This document shows positions 51,074 through 59,912 of a DNA stretch of 64,000 nucleotides, piece after piece. The notes beneath the pieces are model-generated. The model was not told where the DNA came from, made no database searches, and was given only the letters and a program-made list of their open reading frames with translations. Source of the DNA: Plantactinospora sp. BC1 (lineage in GTDB: Bacteria > Actinomycetota > Actinomycetes > Mycobacteriales > Micromonosporaceae); contig NZ_CP028158.1 of assembly GCF_003030345.1 (NCBI RefSeq), positions 1,798,001-1,862,000 on the forward strand. Direction: 5' to 3'. Made by a program: the position numbers and the translations under genes. The stretch's first letter is position 1. Every line of letters begins with the position of its first letter.

Positions 51074-52447
51074 ATGGGTGAGCCGAGCAAGATTCTGCTG
51101 GACGAGTCGGAGATGCCGCGTCGCTGGTACAACATCGTGCCCGACCTGCCCGCCGCGCCGCCCCCGGTGCTGCACCCGGGCACGCTGGCGCCGGTCGGGC
51201 CGGACGACCTGGCCCCGCTCTTCCCGATGGCGTTGATCGAGCAGGAGGTCACCGCCGAGCGCTACGTGGAGATCCCCGAAGAGGTCCTGGACGTCTACCG
51301 GCTCTGGCGGCCCTCTCCGCTGTTCCGGGCGCACCGGCTGGAGCGGGCGCTCGACACCCCGGCCAAGATCTTCTACAAGTACGAGGGGGTGTCGCCGGCC
51401 GGCTCGCACAAGCCGAACACGGCGGTGCCGCAGGCGTACTACAACGCGGCAGCGGGGATCCGCCGGCTGACCACGGAGACCGGCGCCGGCCAGTGGGGCA
51501 CCGCCCTCGCCTTCGCCTGCTCGCAGTACGGCCTGGAGTGCGAGGTGTGGCAGGTGCGCGCCTCCTACGACCAGAAGCCGTACCGGAAGATCATGATCGA
51601 GACGTTCGGCGGGACCATCCATCCGTCACCGTCCGAACTCACCGCCGCCGGCCGGGCCGTACTGGCCAGCCAGCCCGACTCGCCCGGCTCGCTGGGCATC
51701 GCGATCTCCGAGGCGGTCGAGGTGGCCGCCGGGAGCCCGGACACCAACTACGCGCTGGGCAGCGTGCTCAACCACGTACTGCTGCACCAGACCGTGATCG
51801 GCGAGGAGGCGATCGCCCAGTTCGGCAAGGTCGGGCTGACCCCGGACGTGATCGTCGGCTGCACCGGCGGCGGCTCCAACTTCGGCGGCCTGGCGTTCCC
51901 GTTCCTCCGGGAGAAGCTGGCCGGCCGGATGGAGGTGACGATCCGGGCCGTCGAGCCGGCGAGCTGCCCGTCGCTGACCCGGGGCGTCTACGCGTACGAC
52001 TTCGGCGACACCGCCGGGATGACCCCGCTGATGAAGATGCACACCCTCGGACACGACTTCATCCCCGACCCGATCCACGCCGGCGGGCTGCGCTACCACG
52101 GCATGTCACCGCTGATCTCGCACATCTACGAGCTGGGGCTGATCGAGGCGGTGGCAAAGAGCCAGCGGGAGTGCTTCGAGGCGGGGGTGCGGTTCGCGCG
52201 TACCGAAGGGATCGTGCCGGCCCCCGAGCCCACCCACGCGCTGGCCGCCTGCATCGAGGAGGCGTTGCGGTGCAGGGAGACCGGCGAGGAGAAGGTCATC
52301 CTGACCGCGCTCTGCGGGCACGGGCACCTGGACCTCGCCGCCTACGGGGCCTATCTGGCCGGCGACCTCACCGACCACGAACTCGCCGAGTCGCAGCTGC
52401 ACGCCGCCACCGCCGGGCTGCCGGCGGTACCGGCCGGGCCGGCGTAG
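51074..52447 (+). CDS. TrpB2-type pyridoxal-phosphate enzyme (TrpB-like)
   Basis: This 457-aa fold-type II PLP enzyme resembles the TrpB2 group. The PLP lysine is K113 in [16 protein letters not shown] and the phosphate loop is [16 protein letters not shown] near 262. The N-terminal WYNIVPDLP and [12 protein letters not shown] motifs are typical of TrpB2. No trpA or other tryptophan gene is nearby, so it may act as a stand-alone tryptophan synthase beta-type or serine deaminase-like enzyme. The start has no strong ribosome site. Monocistronic. Confidence 0.92.
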   Translation: MGEPSKILLDESEMPRRWYNIVPDLPAAPPPVLHPGTLAPVGPDDLAPLFPMALIEQEVTAERYVEIPEEVLDVYRLWRPSPLFRAHRLERALDTPAKIFYKYEGVSPAGSHKPNTAVPQAYYNAAAGIRRLTTETGAGQWGTALAFACSQYGLECEVWQVRASYDQKPYRKIMIETFGGTIHPSPSELTAAGRAVLASQPDSPGSLGIAISEAVEVAAGSPDTNYALGSVLNHVLLHQTVIGEEAIAQFGKVGLTPDVIVGCTGGGSNFGGLAFPFLREKLAGRMEVTIRAVEPASCPSLTRGVYAYDFGDTAGMTPLMKMHTLGHDFIPDPIHAGGLRYHGMSPLISHIYELGLIEAVAKSQRECFEAGVRFARTEGIVPAPEPTHALAACIEEALRCRETGEEKVILTALCGHGHLDLAAYGAYLAGDLTDHELAESQLHAATAGLPAVPAGPA

Positions 52448-52481
52448 CCGCAGCCCACCCGTGATCCGTCAGATCGGGAGG

Positions 52482-52892
52482 CTAGCCCCGCGAGGAGATC
52501 TGCTGCACGGCCCAGCCGTTGCCGTCCGGGTCGCTGAAGAAGACGAATCCGACGTTGTCCAGCGGCTCCGGGACGGGGCGCGGGTTCTCGCCGAGCACCT
52601 GGATCTCGCTGACCTCGACACCCCGCGCGACGAGCTGGGCACGCGCCTTGGCCAGGTCGGCGACGACCAGTTGCAGCCCGCGCAGCGAGCCGGGCGGCGG
52701 CATGTCCGGTACGACCCCGGTGCCGATCACGACCGAGCAGCCCGAGCCCGGCGGGGTGAGCTGGACGATGCGTACGTCGTCGCCGACCCGGGTGTCGTGG
52801 TCGACGTGGAAGCCGAGCTGGTCGGCGTAGAAGGTCTTGGCCCGGTCCACGTCGGAGACGGGTACCACCACCACTTCCAGGGTCCAGTTCAC
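52482..52892 (-). CDS. VOC family (glyoxalase/bleomycin-resistance fold) protein
   Basis: This 136-aa protein has two beta-alpha-beta-beta-beta modules: VVVPVSDVDRAKTFYADQLGFHV at the start and GFVFFSDPDGNGWAVQQI at the end. The pattern FxDPDGNxW is a VOC signature. The GTG start overlaps the stop of the SRPBCC gene by 4 bases, making it the last gene of an ArsR-SRPBCC-VOC operon common in actinomycetes. Substrate unknown. Confidence 0.88.
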   Translation of the reverse strand: MNWTLEVVVVPVSDVDRAKTFYADQLGFHVDHDTRVGDDVRIVQLTPPGSGCSVVIGTGVVPDMPPPGSLRGLQLVVADLAKARAQLVARGVEVSEIQVLGENPRPVPEPLDNVGFVFFSDPDGNGWAVQQISSRG

Positions 52893-53470
52893 GGTTGCTG
52901 CCTCTCTGCGTCTGTGGAGTTCGGTCTCCGGCCGGTGCCGGCACGATCGCCGGGCACCGTGGTCATCGGGGTGGTCACAGGGGCCGCGACCCGCTCCGCG
53001 AGCAGGTCGTCGAGCCGGTGGTAGCCCTCGGACACGCCGCGCCGCATCGGATAGCGGAGCACCCGGTCCCGACCTTCCGGGGTCGCGTACCGGATCGTGC
53101 TGGTCAGGGTGGTCACGCCGGCCCGTTCGACGAGCCGGTGGTCGATCAGGGTCTCGCCGGGGTAGGACTGGTCGTCGTACCGCTCGGTGTAGACCAGCCG
53201 CCGGGCCGGCTCGATCACCTGGTAGATCCCGCCGTGCGCCATCTCCTCGTCCCCCGGGCCCCGGGAGACGAACCGCCACGCGCCGCCGACCCGCAGGTCG
53301 ATCCGGCAGCCGACGAGCTGCCAGCCTCGCGCGCCGAACCAGCGGCGGAGCAGTTCGGGGCGGGTGAGCGCGTCGAAGACCAGCCCGGCCGGGGCGTCGA
53401 AGGCCCGGGTCAGCACGATCTCCCGGTCCGTCGGGGTGGTGACGGTCAACTCCCGGCCGCCGTCGCTCAT
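52889..53470 (-). CDS. SRPBCC (AHSA1-type) domain protein
   Basis: This 193-aa protein has the AHSA1/START-like pattern: VLTRAFDAPAGLVFDALTRPELLRRWFG, GGAWRFVSRGPGDEEMAHGG and a C-terminal helix (GVSEGYHRLDDLLAERV). A hydrophobic ligand cavity is expected. It overlaps both neighbours by ATGA/GTGA and lies between an ArsR regulator and a VOC protein. Its N-terminal extension of about 10 residues is normal. Confidence 0.9.
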   Translation of the reverse strand: MSDGGRELTVTTPTDREIVLTRAFDAPAGLVFDALTRPELLRRWFGARGWQLVGCRIDLRVGGAWRFVSRGPGDEEMAHGGIYQVIEPARRLVYTERYDDQSYPGETLIDHRLVERAGVTTLTSTIRYATPEGRDRVLRYPMRRGVSEGYHRLDDLLAERVAAPVTTPMTTVPGDRAGTGRRPNSTDAERQQP

Positions 53471-53814
53471 CAGGCCCGCCCCTCGTCGCCCTCGTCCTGG
53501 AGTTCGGCGAGCAGTCCGTCGAGCCGCTGGTAGCTCTCCGCCCAGTAGTCGCGGTAGTTCTCCAGCCAGTCCAGGGCGGCCTTGAGCGGTCGCGCCTCCA
53601 ACCGGCAGGGCCGGCGTTGCGCGTCCCGCCCCCGGGAGACGAGCCCGGCCCGTTCCAGCACCTTGAGGTGCTTGGAGACGGCGGGTTGGCTCATCGCGAA
53701 CGGCGCGGCCAGCTCGGTGACGCTCGCCTCGCCGGCCGCCAGGCGGGCGAGGATGGCCCGCCGGGTCGGGTCGGCCAGGGCCGCGAAGGTCGCGTCGAGC
53801 AGATCCGCAGTCAT
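53470..53814 (-). CDS. ArsR-family transcriptional regulator of the SRPBCC/VOC operon
   Basis: This 114-aa winged-helix protein has AALADPTRRAILARLAAGEASV and AMSQPAVSKHLKVLERAGLV, typical of ArsR-type regulators coupled to AHSA1 proteins. No metal-binding Cys cluster is present, so the signal is probably not a metal. It is the first gene of the operon; two AACC-N4-GGTT repeats just upstream are likely operators. Confidence 0.9.
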   Translation of the reverse strand: MTADLLDATFAALADPTRRAILARLAAGEASVTELAAPFAMSQPAVSKHLKVLERAGLVSRGRDAQRRPCRLEARPLKAALDWLENYRDYWAESYQRLDGLLAELQDEGDEGRA

Positions 53815-53821
53815 CTTTCGT

Positions 53822-53849
53822 AACCTCTCGGTTCTATAACCATGTGGTT
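53822..53849. promoter_or_regulatory. Tandem AACC-N4-GGTT operators of the ArsR operon
   Basis: AACCTCTCGGTT (53822-53833) and AACCATGTGGTT (53838-53849) are two inverted repeats spaced 16 bases centre to centre, immediately upstream of the ArsR start. The surrounding ATAT-rich bases may be the -10. Confidence 0.62.
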
Positions 53850-54010
53850 TATATCGTCACCCGGCGCGGACGTCAAGCCGCCGCGCCCGACCTGTCCGGT
53901 GTGGACAGCGTGTCCCGGGTGGACAGCGTGGACGGCCGGTCGGGCCATACACGTGGACGGCGCCGGATCATGACCGGCGCTGACGACGATCCGGATGGAT
54001 ACCATGGGCC

Positions 54011-55033
54011 ATGGCCAGACCCCGGATCGACCCCGTCGTGTGGCGACCGGAGCGGGCACCGGCCCGGGCCCGGCAGCGCGGCGGGACCGACCCGATGCCA
54101 CCGGTACGCCTGCACGCCGTGCCCGGCCACGGGCCGGAGGACGTCGCGGTCGACTCCGCCGGCCGGATCCACACCGGCCTCGCCGACGGCCGACTCGTCC
54201 GACTCGCGGCGGACGGCAGCGGAGCACAGGTGGTCGCCGAGACCGGCGGCCGGCCGCTCGGCGTCGAGGTGGATCCCGACGGCCGACTCGTGGTCTGCGA
54301 CGCCTCGCGCGGGCTGCTCCGGGTCGATCCCGACACCGGCCGGATCGACACCCTGGTCGCCGCCGGCACCCCGGTCGGGTCGGCGCCGCTGCGGCTCTGC
54401 AACAACGCGGCGGTGGCCGGCGACGGCTCGGTCTGGTTCAGCGACTCCTCCCAGCGCTTCGCCCTGGCGCACTGGAAGGCGGACCTGCTCGAACACTCCG
54501 GCACCGGGCGGCTGCTCCGGTGGCATCCGGACGGGCACACCGAGGAGGTGCTGACCGGGCTGCACTTCGCCAACGGGGTGGCGCTGGCCGCCGACGGGTC
54601 GTACGTGGTGGTGGCCGAGACCGGAGCGTACCGGCTCACCCGGCGGTGGCTGGCCGGGCCGCGTACCGGCGAGGTGGACCGGCTGGCCGAGAACCTGCCG
54701 GCCTTCCCCGACAACCTCGCCCGGGACGACGACGGACTGCTCTGGATCGCGATGGGTTCGCCCCGCAACGCGCTGCTGGACCTGGTCTCCGCGTGGCATC
54801 CCGCCGTGCGCCGGGCGGTCTGGGCCCTGCCGGACCCGCTGCAACCGAAACCGGCGAACACCGCCTGGGTGCAGGCGCTCGACGCCGAGGGCCGGATCCG
54901 GTACGACCTCCAGGCCACGATCCCGGGCTTCTCGATGGTCACCGGAGTACGCAGACACGGCGACACCGTCTGGCTGGGCAGCCTGCACGGCGGTGCCGTC
55001 GCGGAGTTCGCCCTGCCGACCGTGGCCCGCTAG
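54011..55033 (+). CDS. SMP-30/strictosidine-synthase-like beta-propeller protein
   Basis: This 340-aa protein has six-bladed propeller repeats: GPEDVAVDSAGRIHTG, PLGVEVDPDGRLVVCD and HFANGVALAADGSYVVVAET. The strictosidine-synthase-like segment FPDNLARDDDGLLWIAMGSPR lies near residue 240. No signal peptide is seen. Members are lactonases or calcium-dependent hydrolases; acidic residues in the blade centres fit metal binding. The ATG at 54011 is used; an ATG at 54095 (MPPVRLHAVPGHG) would also start before the propeller. Confidence 0.85.
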   Translation: MARPRIDPVVWRPERAPARARQRGGTDPMPPVRLHAVPGHGPEDVAVDSAGRIHTGLADGRLVRLAADGSGAQVVAETGGRPLGVEVDPDGRLVVCDASRGLLRVDPDTGRIDTLVAAGTPVGSAPLRLCNNAAVAGDGSVWFSDSSQRFALAHWKADLLEHSGTGRLLRWHPDGHTEEVLTGLHFANGVALAADGSYVVVAETGAYRLTRRWLAGPRTGEVDRLAENLPAFPDNLARDDDGLLWIAMGSPRNALLDLVSAWHPAVRRAVWALPDPLQPKPANTAWVQALDAEGRIRYDLQATIPGFSMVTGVRRHGDTVWLGSLHGGAVAEFALPTVAR

Positions 55034-55067
55034 ACCTGGCGGGAGGCAGCCGAAGCCGGGCAGGAGG

Positions 55068-55802
55068 TCACCCGGCCGCGCGGAGGCGTTCGACGGCCTT
55101 CGCCGCCAGGTCCCGGACGTAGGGCTCGGCGCCGCTGGCGCTCTCCCAGCCGAGGTCGGCGACGACCGTGACATGGTCGCCGACCCGGGCCAGCACGGCC
55201 GGGGTGGTGGACACGACATCCTCGTCGCCATAGCTGAACCGGGCGGAGACCCGCAGGAGCATCGACTCGTCGCCGGCCACCCCGGTCTCGGCGACCTCCC
55301 ACCGGTGCTGCCCCGCGCCCAGGCCGCCCGGACACCGCCGTACCGCCGCCGTGATCTCCGCGAAGGCCGCTCCGCCGTGCCCCGGGTGCAACCCCACGTA
55401 CTGCAACACCACCCGGGGTGTCTCGTTCTGGCCGGGGCTGACGTACGCCCGCATGGCCACGGCCGCGCTCCGGGTCGCGTCGCTCGGGTACGGTTCGGCG
55501 CACGGCCGCGCCGGCCGCAGGTGTGCGTTGTCGCCCTCCGGTAGCGGTTCGAGCCGCGCCCCGCCGAGATCCTCGGGTTGGAGCAGTGCCGACGAGGCGA
55601 TCACCTGCCCGGCGCTCGGCGACGGCGAGCCGGCCGGCCGGCTCGGCGCGCTCGTGGCCGGCCCGGTCGACGCCGTCACCGGACCGCCGCCCGGGCTCGT
55701 CCCCGCGCTGCCGTCGCCGTCGCTGTCGCCGTCGGCCGAGCAGCCGACCAGCAGGGCGAGCGCCGCCACCGCGGCGGGAAGGGCTCGTCGAGAACGGCGC
55801 AT
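55068..55802 (-). CDS. Secreted lipoprotein, function unknown
   Basis: This 244-aa protein has a lipoprotein signal with lipobox LLVGC (Cys21), an acidic Gly/Ser/Thr-rich spacer to about 70, and a globular domain with two Cys (RPARPCAEPY, VRRCPGGLG). It resembles actinomycete PknH-type extracellular sensor domains in layout, but I cannot confirm the family. It is convergent with the SMP-30 gene and has no operon partner. Confidence 0.72.
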   Translation of the reverse strand: MRRSRRALPAAVAALALLVGCSADGDSDGDGSAGTSPGGGPVTASTGPATSAPSRPAGSPSPSAGQVIASSALLQPEDLGGARLEPLPEGDNAHLRPARPCAEPYPSDATRSAAVAMRAYVSPGQNETPRVVLQYVGLHPGHGGAAFAEITAAVRRCPGGLGAGQHRWEVAETGVAGDESMLLRVSARFSYGDEDVVSTTPAVLARVGDHVTVVADLGWESASGAEPYVRDLAAKAVERLRAAG

Positions 55803-55902
55803 GGCATCCCCCGTCGTGATCCGGTCGCTCCGTCAGGACTGCCCGGCCGGCAGATCGGACAAACCTCACGTCGAGGAGGCGATACCTGGCCGCCGCGTGC
55901 CC

Positions 55903-56676
55903 TCAGGTGGCGTGGTGGAAGCTCCGGACCAGGTCCTCGACCCGGGCCCGCAGCGTCAGGAACTCCGGTGTCCGCTTCAGGTCGAGATCCCGATCGTCCG
56001 GCAGCTCCAGGGTGAGGTCGGCGGCGACCCGACCCGGATCGCTGGCCAGCACCACCACCCGCTGGCCGAGGAAGACCGCCTCCTCCACGTCGTGCGTGAC
56101 CATCAGCACCGTGGTGCCGGTGTCCCGCCACACCCGCCGGATGAAGAGCTGCATGTCCTCCTTGGTCTGCACGTCCAGTGCGCCGAACGGCTCGTCGAGC
56201 AGCAGCACGTCGGGCTCGCAGGCGAGCGCCCGGGCGATCGCGACCCGCTGCCGCTGCCCGCCGGAGAGCTGCTTCGGCAGCGCCGAGCGGAGTCCGGTCA
56301 GCCCGGTCTCCGCCAGATACCAGGCGACCCGGCGGGCCCGCTCCGCCCGGTCGATCCGGAGCAGTTCAAGACCGAAGGCGACGTTGCGCTCGACCGTCCG
56401 CCACGGATAGACCGCACCGCCCTGCGACACCAGGCCCCGGTCCGGGCCGGGCCCGAGCACCGGGTTGCCGTCGAGCAGGATCTCCCCCGCCGACGGGCGG
56501 TCGAGGCCGGCGACCAGGGCGAGCAGGGTGGACTTGCCGGAGCCGCTGGCGCCGACGACGCAGACGAACGACGTACGGGCGATCCGCAGGTCGACGTCGG
56601 CCAGCGCGGGCACGTCCCGGCCGTGCCGCCGGAACACCCGGTTGACGCCGACGAGTTCGAGCAGTCCGGTGGTCAC
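55903..56676 (-). CDS. ATP-binding protein of a NitT/TauT-type ABC importer (guanidine operon)
   Basis: This 257-aa ATPase has Walker A VGASGSGKST near 42, signature LSGGQRQRV near 143, Walker B LLLDEPFGALD near 165 and the switch His in MVTHDVEEA. The Q-loop reads LVSQGGAVYPW, a usual NitT/TauT form. The GTG start at 56676 overlaps the permease stop by 4 bases. It is the last gene of the guanidine-I riboswitch operon and should power guanidine uptake. Confidence 0.9.
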   Translation of the reverse strand: MTTGLLELVGVNRVFRRHGRDVPALADVDLRIARTSFVCVVGASGSGKSTLLALVAGLDRPSAGEILLDGNPVLGPGPDRGLVSQGGAVYPWRTVERNVAFGLELLRIDRAERARRVAWYLAETGLTGLRSALPKQLSGGQRQRVAIARALACEPDVLLLDEPFGALDVQTKEDMQLFIRRVWRDTGTTVLMVTHDVEEAVFLGQRVVVLASDPGRVAADLTLELPDDRDLDLKRTPEFLTLRARVEDLVRSFHHAT

Positions 56677-57560
56677 GGCACCCACCGCCCGAGCCGGTCG
56701 CGCACCATTCGGAGTACGACGTCGGCGGTCACCCCGATCAGCCCGATCACCACCAGGATGGCGAAGATCTTGTCCGTCTGGGTGAACCGCTGGGCGAGCA
56801 GGATCCGCTTGCCCAGCCCCTCCTGGCTGTTCACCAGCTCGGCGACGACCACCAGCCCCCACGCGGCGGCGAAGTTGACCCGTACCGCGTCGACGATCCC
56901 CGGCAGCGCGTACGGCAGGATCACCTTGCGCAGCACCTCACCGCCCCGGGCACCGAGCGTGTACGAGACGTTGACCAGCTCGATCGGCACCTGCCGGACC
57001 GCGTCGGCCACCATCAGCATGTTGAAGAAGACGGTGCCGATGAAGATCAACGCGATCTTCGGTGCCTCGCCGATGCCGAGCCAGATCAGCAGCAGCGGCG
57101 TGAACGCGGCCGCCGGCAGATAGCGCAGCAGCCCGCTCGCCGGCTCCAGGGCGGAGCGGGCGGCCGCGAAGCTGCCCATCGCCACCCCGAGCGGCACCGC
57201 CACGGCGACGCCGAGCCCGTACCCGTAGAGGATCCGGCGGACGGTGGCCCAGGCGTCGGTGAAGAGTTCCCCGCTGGCCGCCATCTCGATCCCGGCCGCC
57301 CAGACCGCACCCGGCGGCGGCAGGAACCGGGGCTCGACCGCCCCGGTCGCGCCGAGCAGCAGCCAGGTCAGCAGCGGCAGCGCGACGGAGGCGAGCACCA
57401 GCAGGGTACGGGTCCGGCCGCGCAGCGGTGCGCGCAACGCCAGTACGCTGCCCGGCGGCCGGGCCGGGCGGCGTCGGGGCAGCGAGCCGAAGAGTTGCCG
57501 GGCGGTCGGCGGGCGCGGAGTCGTCCGCTCCGGAGCGTCGGAGCTGATCAGGCGCTCCAT
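56673..57560 (-). CDS. Permease of a NitT/TauT-type ABC importer (guanidine operon)
   Basis: This 295-aa protein has six hydrophobic segments after a basic N-terminus, and an EAA-like loop VNVSYTLGARGGEVLRKVILPYALP near 205. It is like SsuC/TauC. Overlaps on both sides (ATGA with the binding protein, GTGA with the ATPase) show strict coupling. It should form the channel for the substrate delivered by the adjacent binding protein. Confidence 0.9.
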   Translation of the reverse strand: MERLISSDAPERTTPRPPTARQLFGSLPRRRPARPPGSVLALRAPLRGRTRTLLVLASVALPLLTWLLLGATGAVEPRFLPPPGAVWAAGIEMAASGELFTDAWATVRRILYGYGLGVAVAVPLGVAMGSFAAARSALEPASGLLRYLPAAAFTPLLLIWLGIGEAPKIALIFIGTVFFNMLMVADAVRQVPIELVNVSYTLGARGGEVLRKVILPYALPGIVDAVRVNFAAAWGLVVVAELVNSQEGLGKRILLAQRFTQTDKIFAILVVIGLIGVTADVVLRMVRDRLGRWVP

Positions 57561-58564
57561 CAGGTCACCGCGTGCACGAACTTCGGCTCCAGCAACCCGT
57601 CCAGCGACGGCTTGCCCGGAGCCAGCCCGGTACGGACCAGGAAGTCGGCGATCCGGTCGGCCTGAAAGTCCAGGTGGGTCGCGTCGCCGCCGGGGCTGAA
57701 CGCGGCGATGTTCCGTTCCCGGTCGAAGATCGTGGTCCCGGCGTCGTACGTCCGGTAGTCGGCCTCGCTCACCCCGCCCCGACGGGCCATGATGGCGACC
57801 GCCTCGGCCTCGTTGGCCGCGATCCAGTCCAGGGTGTCGAACCAGGTCTGCACCACCTTCTGCACCTGCTCCGGATGTTTGCGGAGATAGCCGCTGTCGA
57901 AGGCGAGGTGGTCCGGGATCGCCCCCGGGAAGTCCTTCGAGGTGGCGACGGCCCGGCTGCCCGCCCGGCCCAGCGCGGTGGTGGTGAACGGCGCGAACGC
58001 CCCGACCGCGTCGACCTGCCCGGCCACGAAGGCCGCCGCCGCGGCGTCGGTCAGCAGCGGGGTCAGCACGATGTCCCGCTCGGAGAGCCCCGCCCTCTCC
58101 AGGGCGAGCAGTAGCAGGTAGTGGTCGACGGTGCCCTGCTCCACCGCGACCTTCCGGCCGCGCAGCCCGGCGACGTCGGCGATGCCGGGCGCCGCGATGA
58201 CCTGGTCGTTGCCGGTCGAGTTGTCGTTGACCAGCACGATGGTCTGCTCCGCCCCACCGCTGACCGAGGTGAGGGTGTCGTTCAGGGTCTGGCTGTTGGC
58301 GTCGAGGTTGCCGGTGCTCAGCGCCTGGAGGCTGTCGGTGTAGCTGTCGAACCAGGTCAGTTCGACGTCGACGCCGTTCGCCTCGAACAGCCCCTTCTCC
58401 TGCGCGACCTGCCAGGGAAACCAGCCCGGCCAGGCGCTGAAACCGAGGCGTACCGTGGTCGACCCGGCGCCGCCGGAGTCCCCGCCGTCGCCGCAGCCGG
58501 CGGTACCGAGCAGGGTCGCGCAGGCCGCCACCGCCAACAGTCGGGTCAGCCGTCGTCGTCTCAT
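57560..58564 (-). CDS. Substrate-binding lipoprotein of the guanidine-operon ABC importer
   Basis: This 334-aa lipoprotein has a signal sequence ending GTAGC near residue 28 and an SsuA/THI5-like binding domain (VRLGFSAWPGWFPWQVAQEKGLF, GLRGRKVAVEQGTVDHYLL, KHPEQVQKVVQTWFDTLDWIA). It starts by ATGA overlap with the guanidinase gene. In ykkC-controlled operons this type of ABC transporter is known to import guanidine, so that assignment is made from context and family. Confidence 0.88.
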   Translation of the reverse strand: MRRRRLTRLLAVAACATLLGTAGCGDGGDSGGAGSTTVRLGFSAWPGWFPWQVAQEKGLFEANGVDVELTWFDSYTDSLQALSTGNLDANSQTLNDTLTSVSGGAEQTIVLVNDNSTGNDQVIAAPGIADVAGLRGRKVAVEQGTVDHYLLLLALERAGLSERDIVLTPLLTDAAAAAFVAGQVDAVGAFAPFTTTALGRAGSRAVATSKDFPGAIPDHLAFDSGYLRKHPEQVQKVVQTWFDTLDWIAANEAEAVAIMARRGGVSEADYRTYDAGTTIFDRERNIAAFSPGGDATHLDFQADRIADFLVRTGLAPGKPSLDGLLEPKFVHAVT

Positions 58565-59757
58565 GCTTTCCTCCCGGGGAGGTGACCGGCGCGCACCAGG
58601 CAGCCGAGGGTGTCGCAGATGACCCGGGTGGCGATCAGCGAGGTGATCTCCGCGTTGTCGTACGGCGGGGAGCACTCGACCACCTCGATGCCGGCGAGCG
58701 GCCGTTCGGCGACGAGTTGGATGAACTTGAGCACCTCGCGCGGGAGGAAGCCGCCCGGCTCTGGCCAGCCGGTGCCCGGGACGAACGCGGCGTCGAGGCA
58801 GTCGACGTCGAAGGAGAGCCAGACCGCCTCCGCACCGTCCCAGGCGACCTCGAGGGCCCGCTCGGCGGCGGCCTCGATGCCCATCTCGACGCAGTCGGTG
58901 ACGGTCATGATGGTGGTGCCGCGCTCCCGGCCGACCCGCACCCCGGGCCGGGGCGCCTGCCAACCGCCGATGCCGATCTGCACCAGGTTCTTCGGCGGCA
59001 CGTTCGGAATGTCGGTGGCGTGGAACCACGGCGTGGTGTGCATCCGCTCGTCGAGATCGGTCTCCTGGGTGTCGACGTGCCGGTCGAAGTGGATGATGCC
59101 CAGGTTGCCGGCCAGATGCTCGGCGACGCCGCGTACGGTGGGGTAGCCGATCGAGTGGTCGCCGCCGAGCACCACCGGGAAGGCGCCCGAGGCGTAGACG
59201 TGGCTGACCGCCTTGGAGATCTGGTCGAAGGTCTTCTCGATGTTGCCCGGGATGGTGAAGACGTCACCGAGGTCGGCGATCGTGATCGACTCCCGCAGGT
59301 CGACGCCGAGTTCGAAGCTGTACGGCCCGTAGAGCGCGGAGATCTTCCGGATGCCCTGCGGGCCGAACCGGGTCCCCGACCGGTACGTCGTACCGCCGTC
59401 GAACGGGGCGCCGAGCACGGCCACGTCGTACTCGCCGCAGGTGGTGACGTCCTCGACGTAGGGCGCTTTGAGGAACGTGTTGATGCCGGCGAAGTGCGGC
59501 AGTTCGCCCCGGGAGAAGGTCGGAATCCGCCGGTCCACTATGGAGTCGGCACCGGGCAGCCCGAGCCGCAGGCCGCGCTCGACCTCGGCCTCCCAGCGGG
59601 TGGTCGGCAGCTCCGCCTCGCGCCGCACCGCGTAGCGGGCCTCGGGGCCGTAGTTGTCGCGCGACAGCGGGTCGGGCTCGTCGGCGGTGTTCCCGCCGGG
59701 GTGGGCGTGCTGGTGCTGCGGCCGACCGGGGTGGTCGTGTGCGAAACCCATGGGCAC
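58561..59757 (-). CDS. gdmH: Arginase-family hydrolase, probable Ni-dependent guanidinase (often labelled agmatinase)
   Basis: This 398-aa ureohydrolase has binuclear metal motifs GGDHS (198-202), HFDRHVDTQE (223-232) and SFDVDCLD (315-322). It is about 90 residues longer than typical agmatinases, with an N-terminal extension like guanidine hydrolase GdmH. Residues 7-19 contain five His (HDHPGRPQHQHAH). The guanidine-I riboswitch directly upstream and the ABC importer downstream support hydrolysis of guanidine to urea and ammonia. No HypA/HypB-like nickel chaperone is in the window. The symbol is by inference. Agmatinase activity is the alternative. Confidence 0.82.
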   Translation of the reverse strand: MPMGFAHDHPGRPQHQHAHPGGNTADEPDPLSRDNYGPEARYAVRREAELPTTRWEAEVERGLRLGLPGADSIVDRRIPTFSRGELPHFAGINTFLKAPYVEDVTTCGEYDVAVLGAPFDGGTTYRSGTRFGPQGIRKISALYGPYSFELGVDLRESITIADLGDVFTIPGNIEKTFDQISKAVSHVYASGAFPVVLGGDHSIGYPTVRGVAEHLAGNLGIIHFDRHVDTQETDLDERMHTTPWFHATDIPNVPPKNLVQIGIGGWQAPRPGVRVGRERGTTIMTVTDCVEMGIEAAAERALEVAWDGAEAVWLSFDVDCLDAAFVPGTGWPEPGGFLPREVLKFIQLVAERPLAGIEVVECSPPYDNAEITSLIATRVICDTLGCLVRAGHLPGRKA

Positions 59758-59797
59758 CTCCGGGGAGGGTCGCCCGGCCGGGAACAGCCGGGTGGTG

Positions 59798-59912
59798 GCT
59801 GTCTCCCGGGCTTTTGTCCCGCCGTGGAACGACGCCGACCGCGCCGCCGGCCTCGCCTGCGCCTCTCGGACCAGTCCCGCCCCTGGCAGGGGCGACGGAA
59901 CCCTAGGCGCGC
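59798..59912 (-). ncRNA. Guanidine-I (ykkC) riboswitch
   Basis: Read on the minus strand, the region contains the conserved ykkC elements in order: CCTAGGGTTCCG (about 59906-59895), ACTGGTCCGAGAGGCGCA (about 59875-59858) and GGCGGGACAAAAGCCCGGGAGA (about 59823-59802). After the aptamer, a hairpin that pairs TCCCGG-side bases of the aptamer end with CCGGGA, and a CCTC/GAGG stem over the ribosome site of the guanidinase gene, are candidate expression-platform structures. Guanidine binding should turn on the hydrolase/importer operon. Confidence 0.93.

Noticed and set aside
51074-52447. Canonical tryptophan synthase beta chain (trpB)
   Set aside because: Length, N-terminal WYNIVPDLP and the absence of trpA fit TrpB2 rather than TrpB1.
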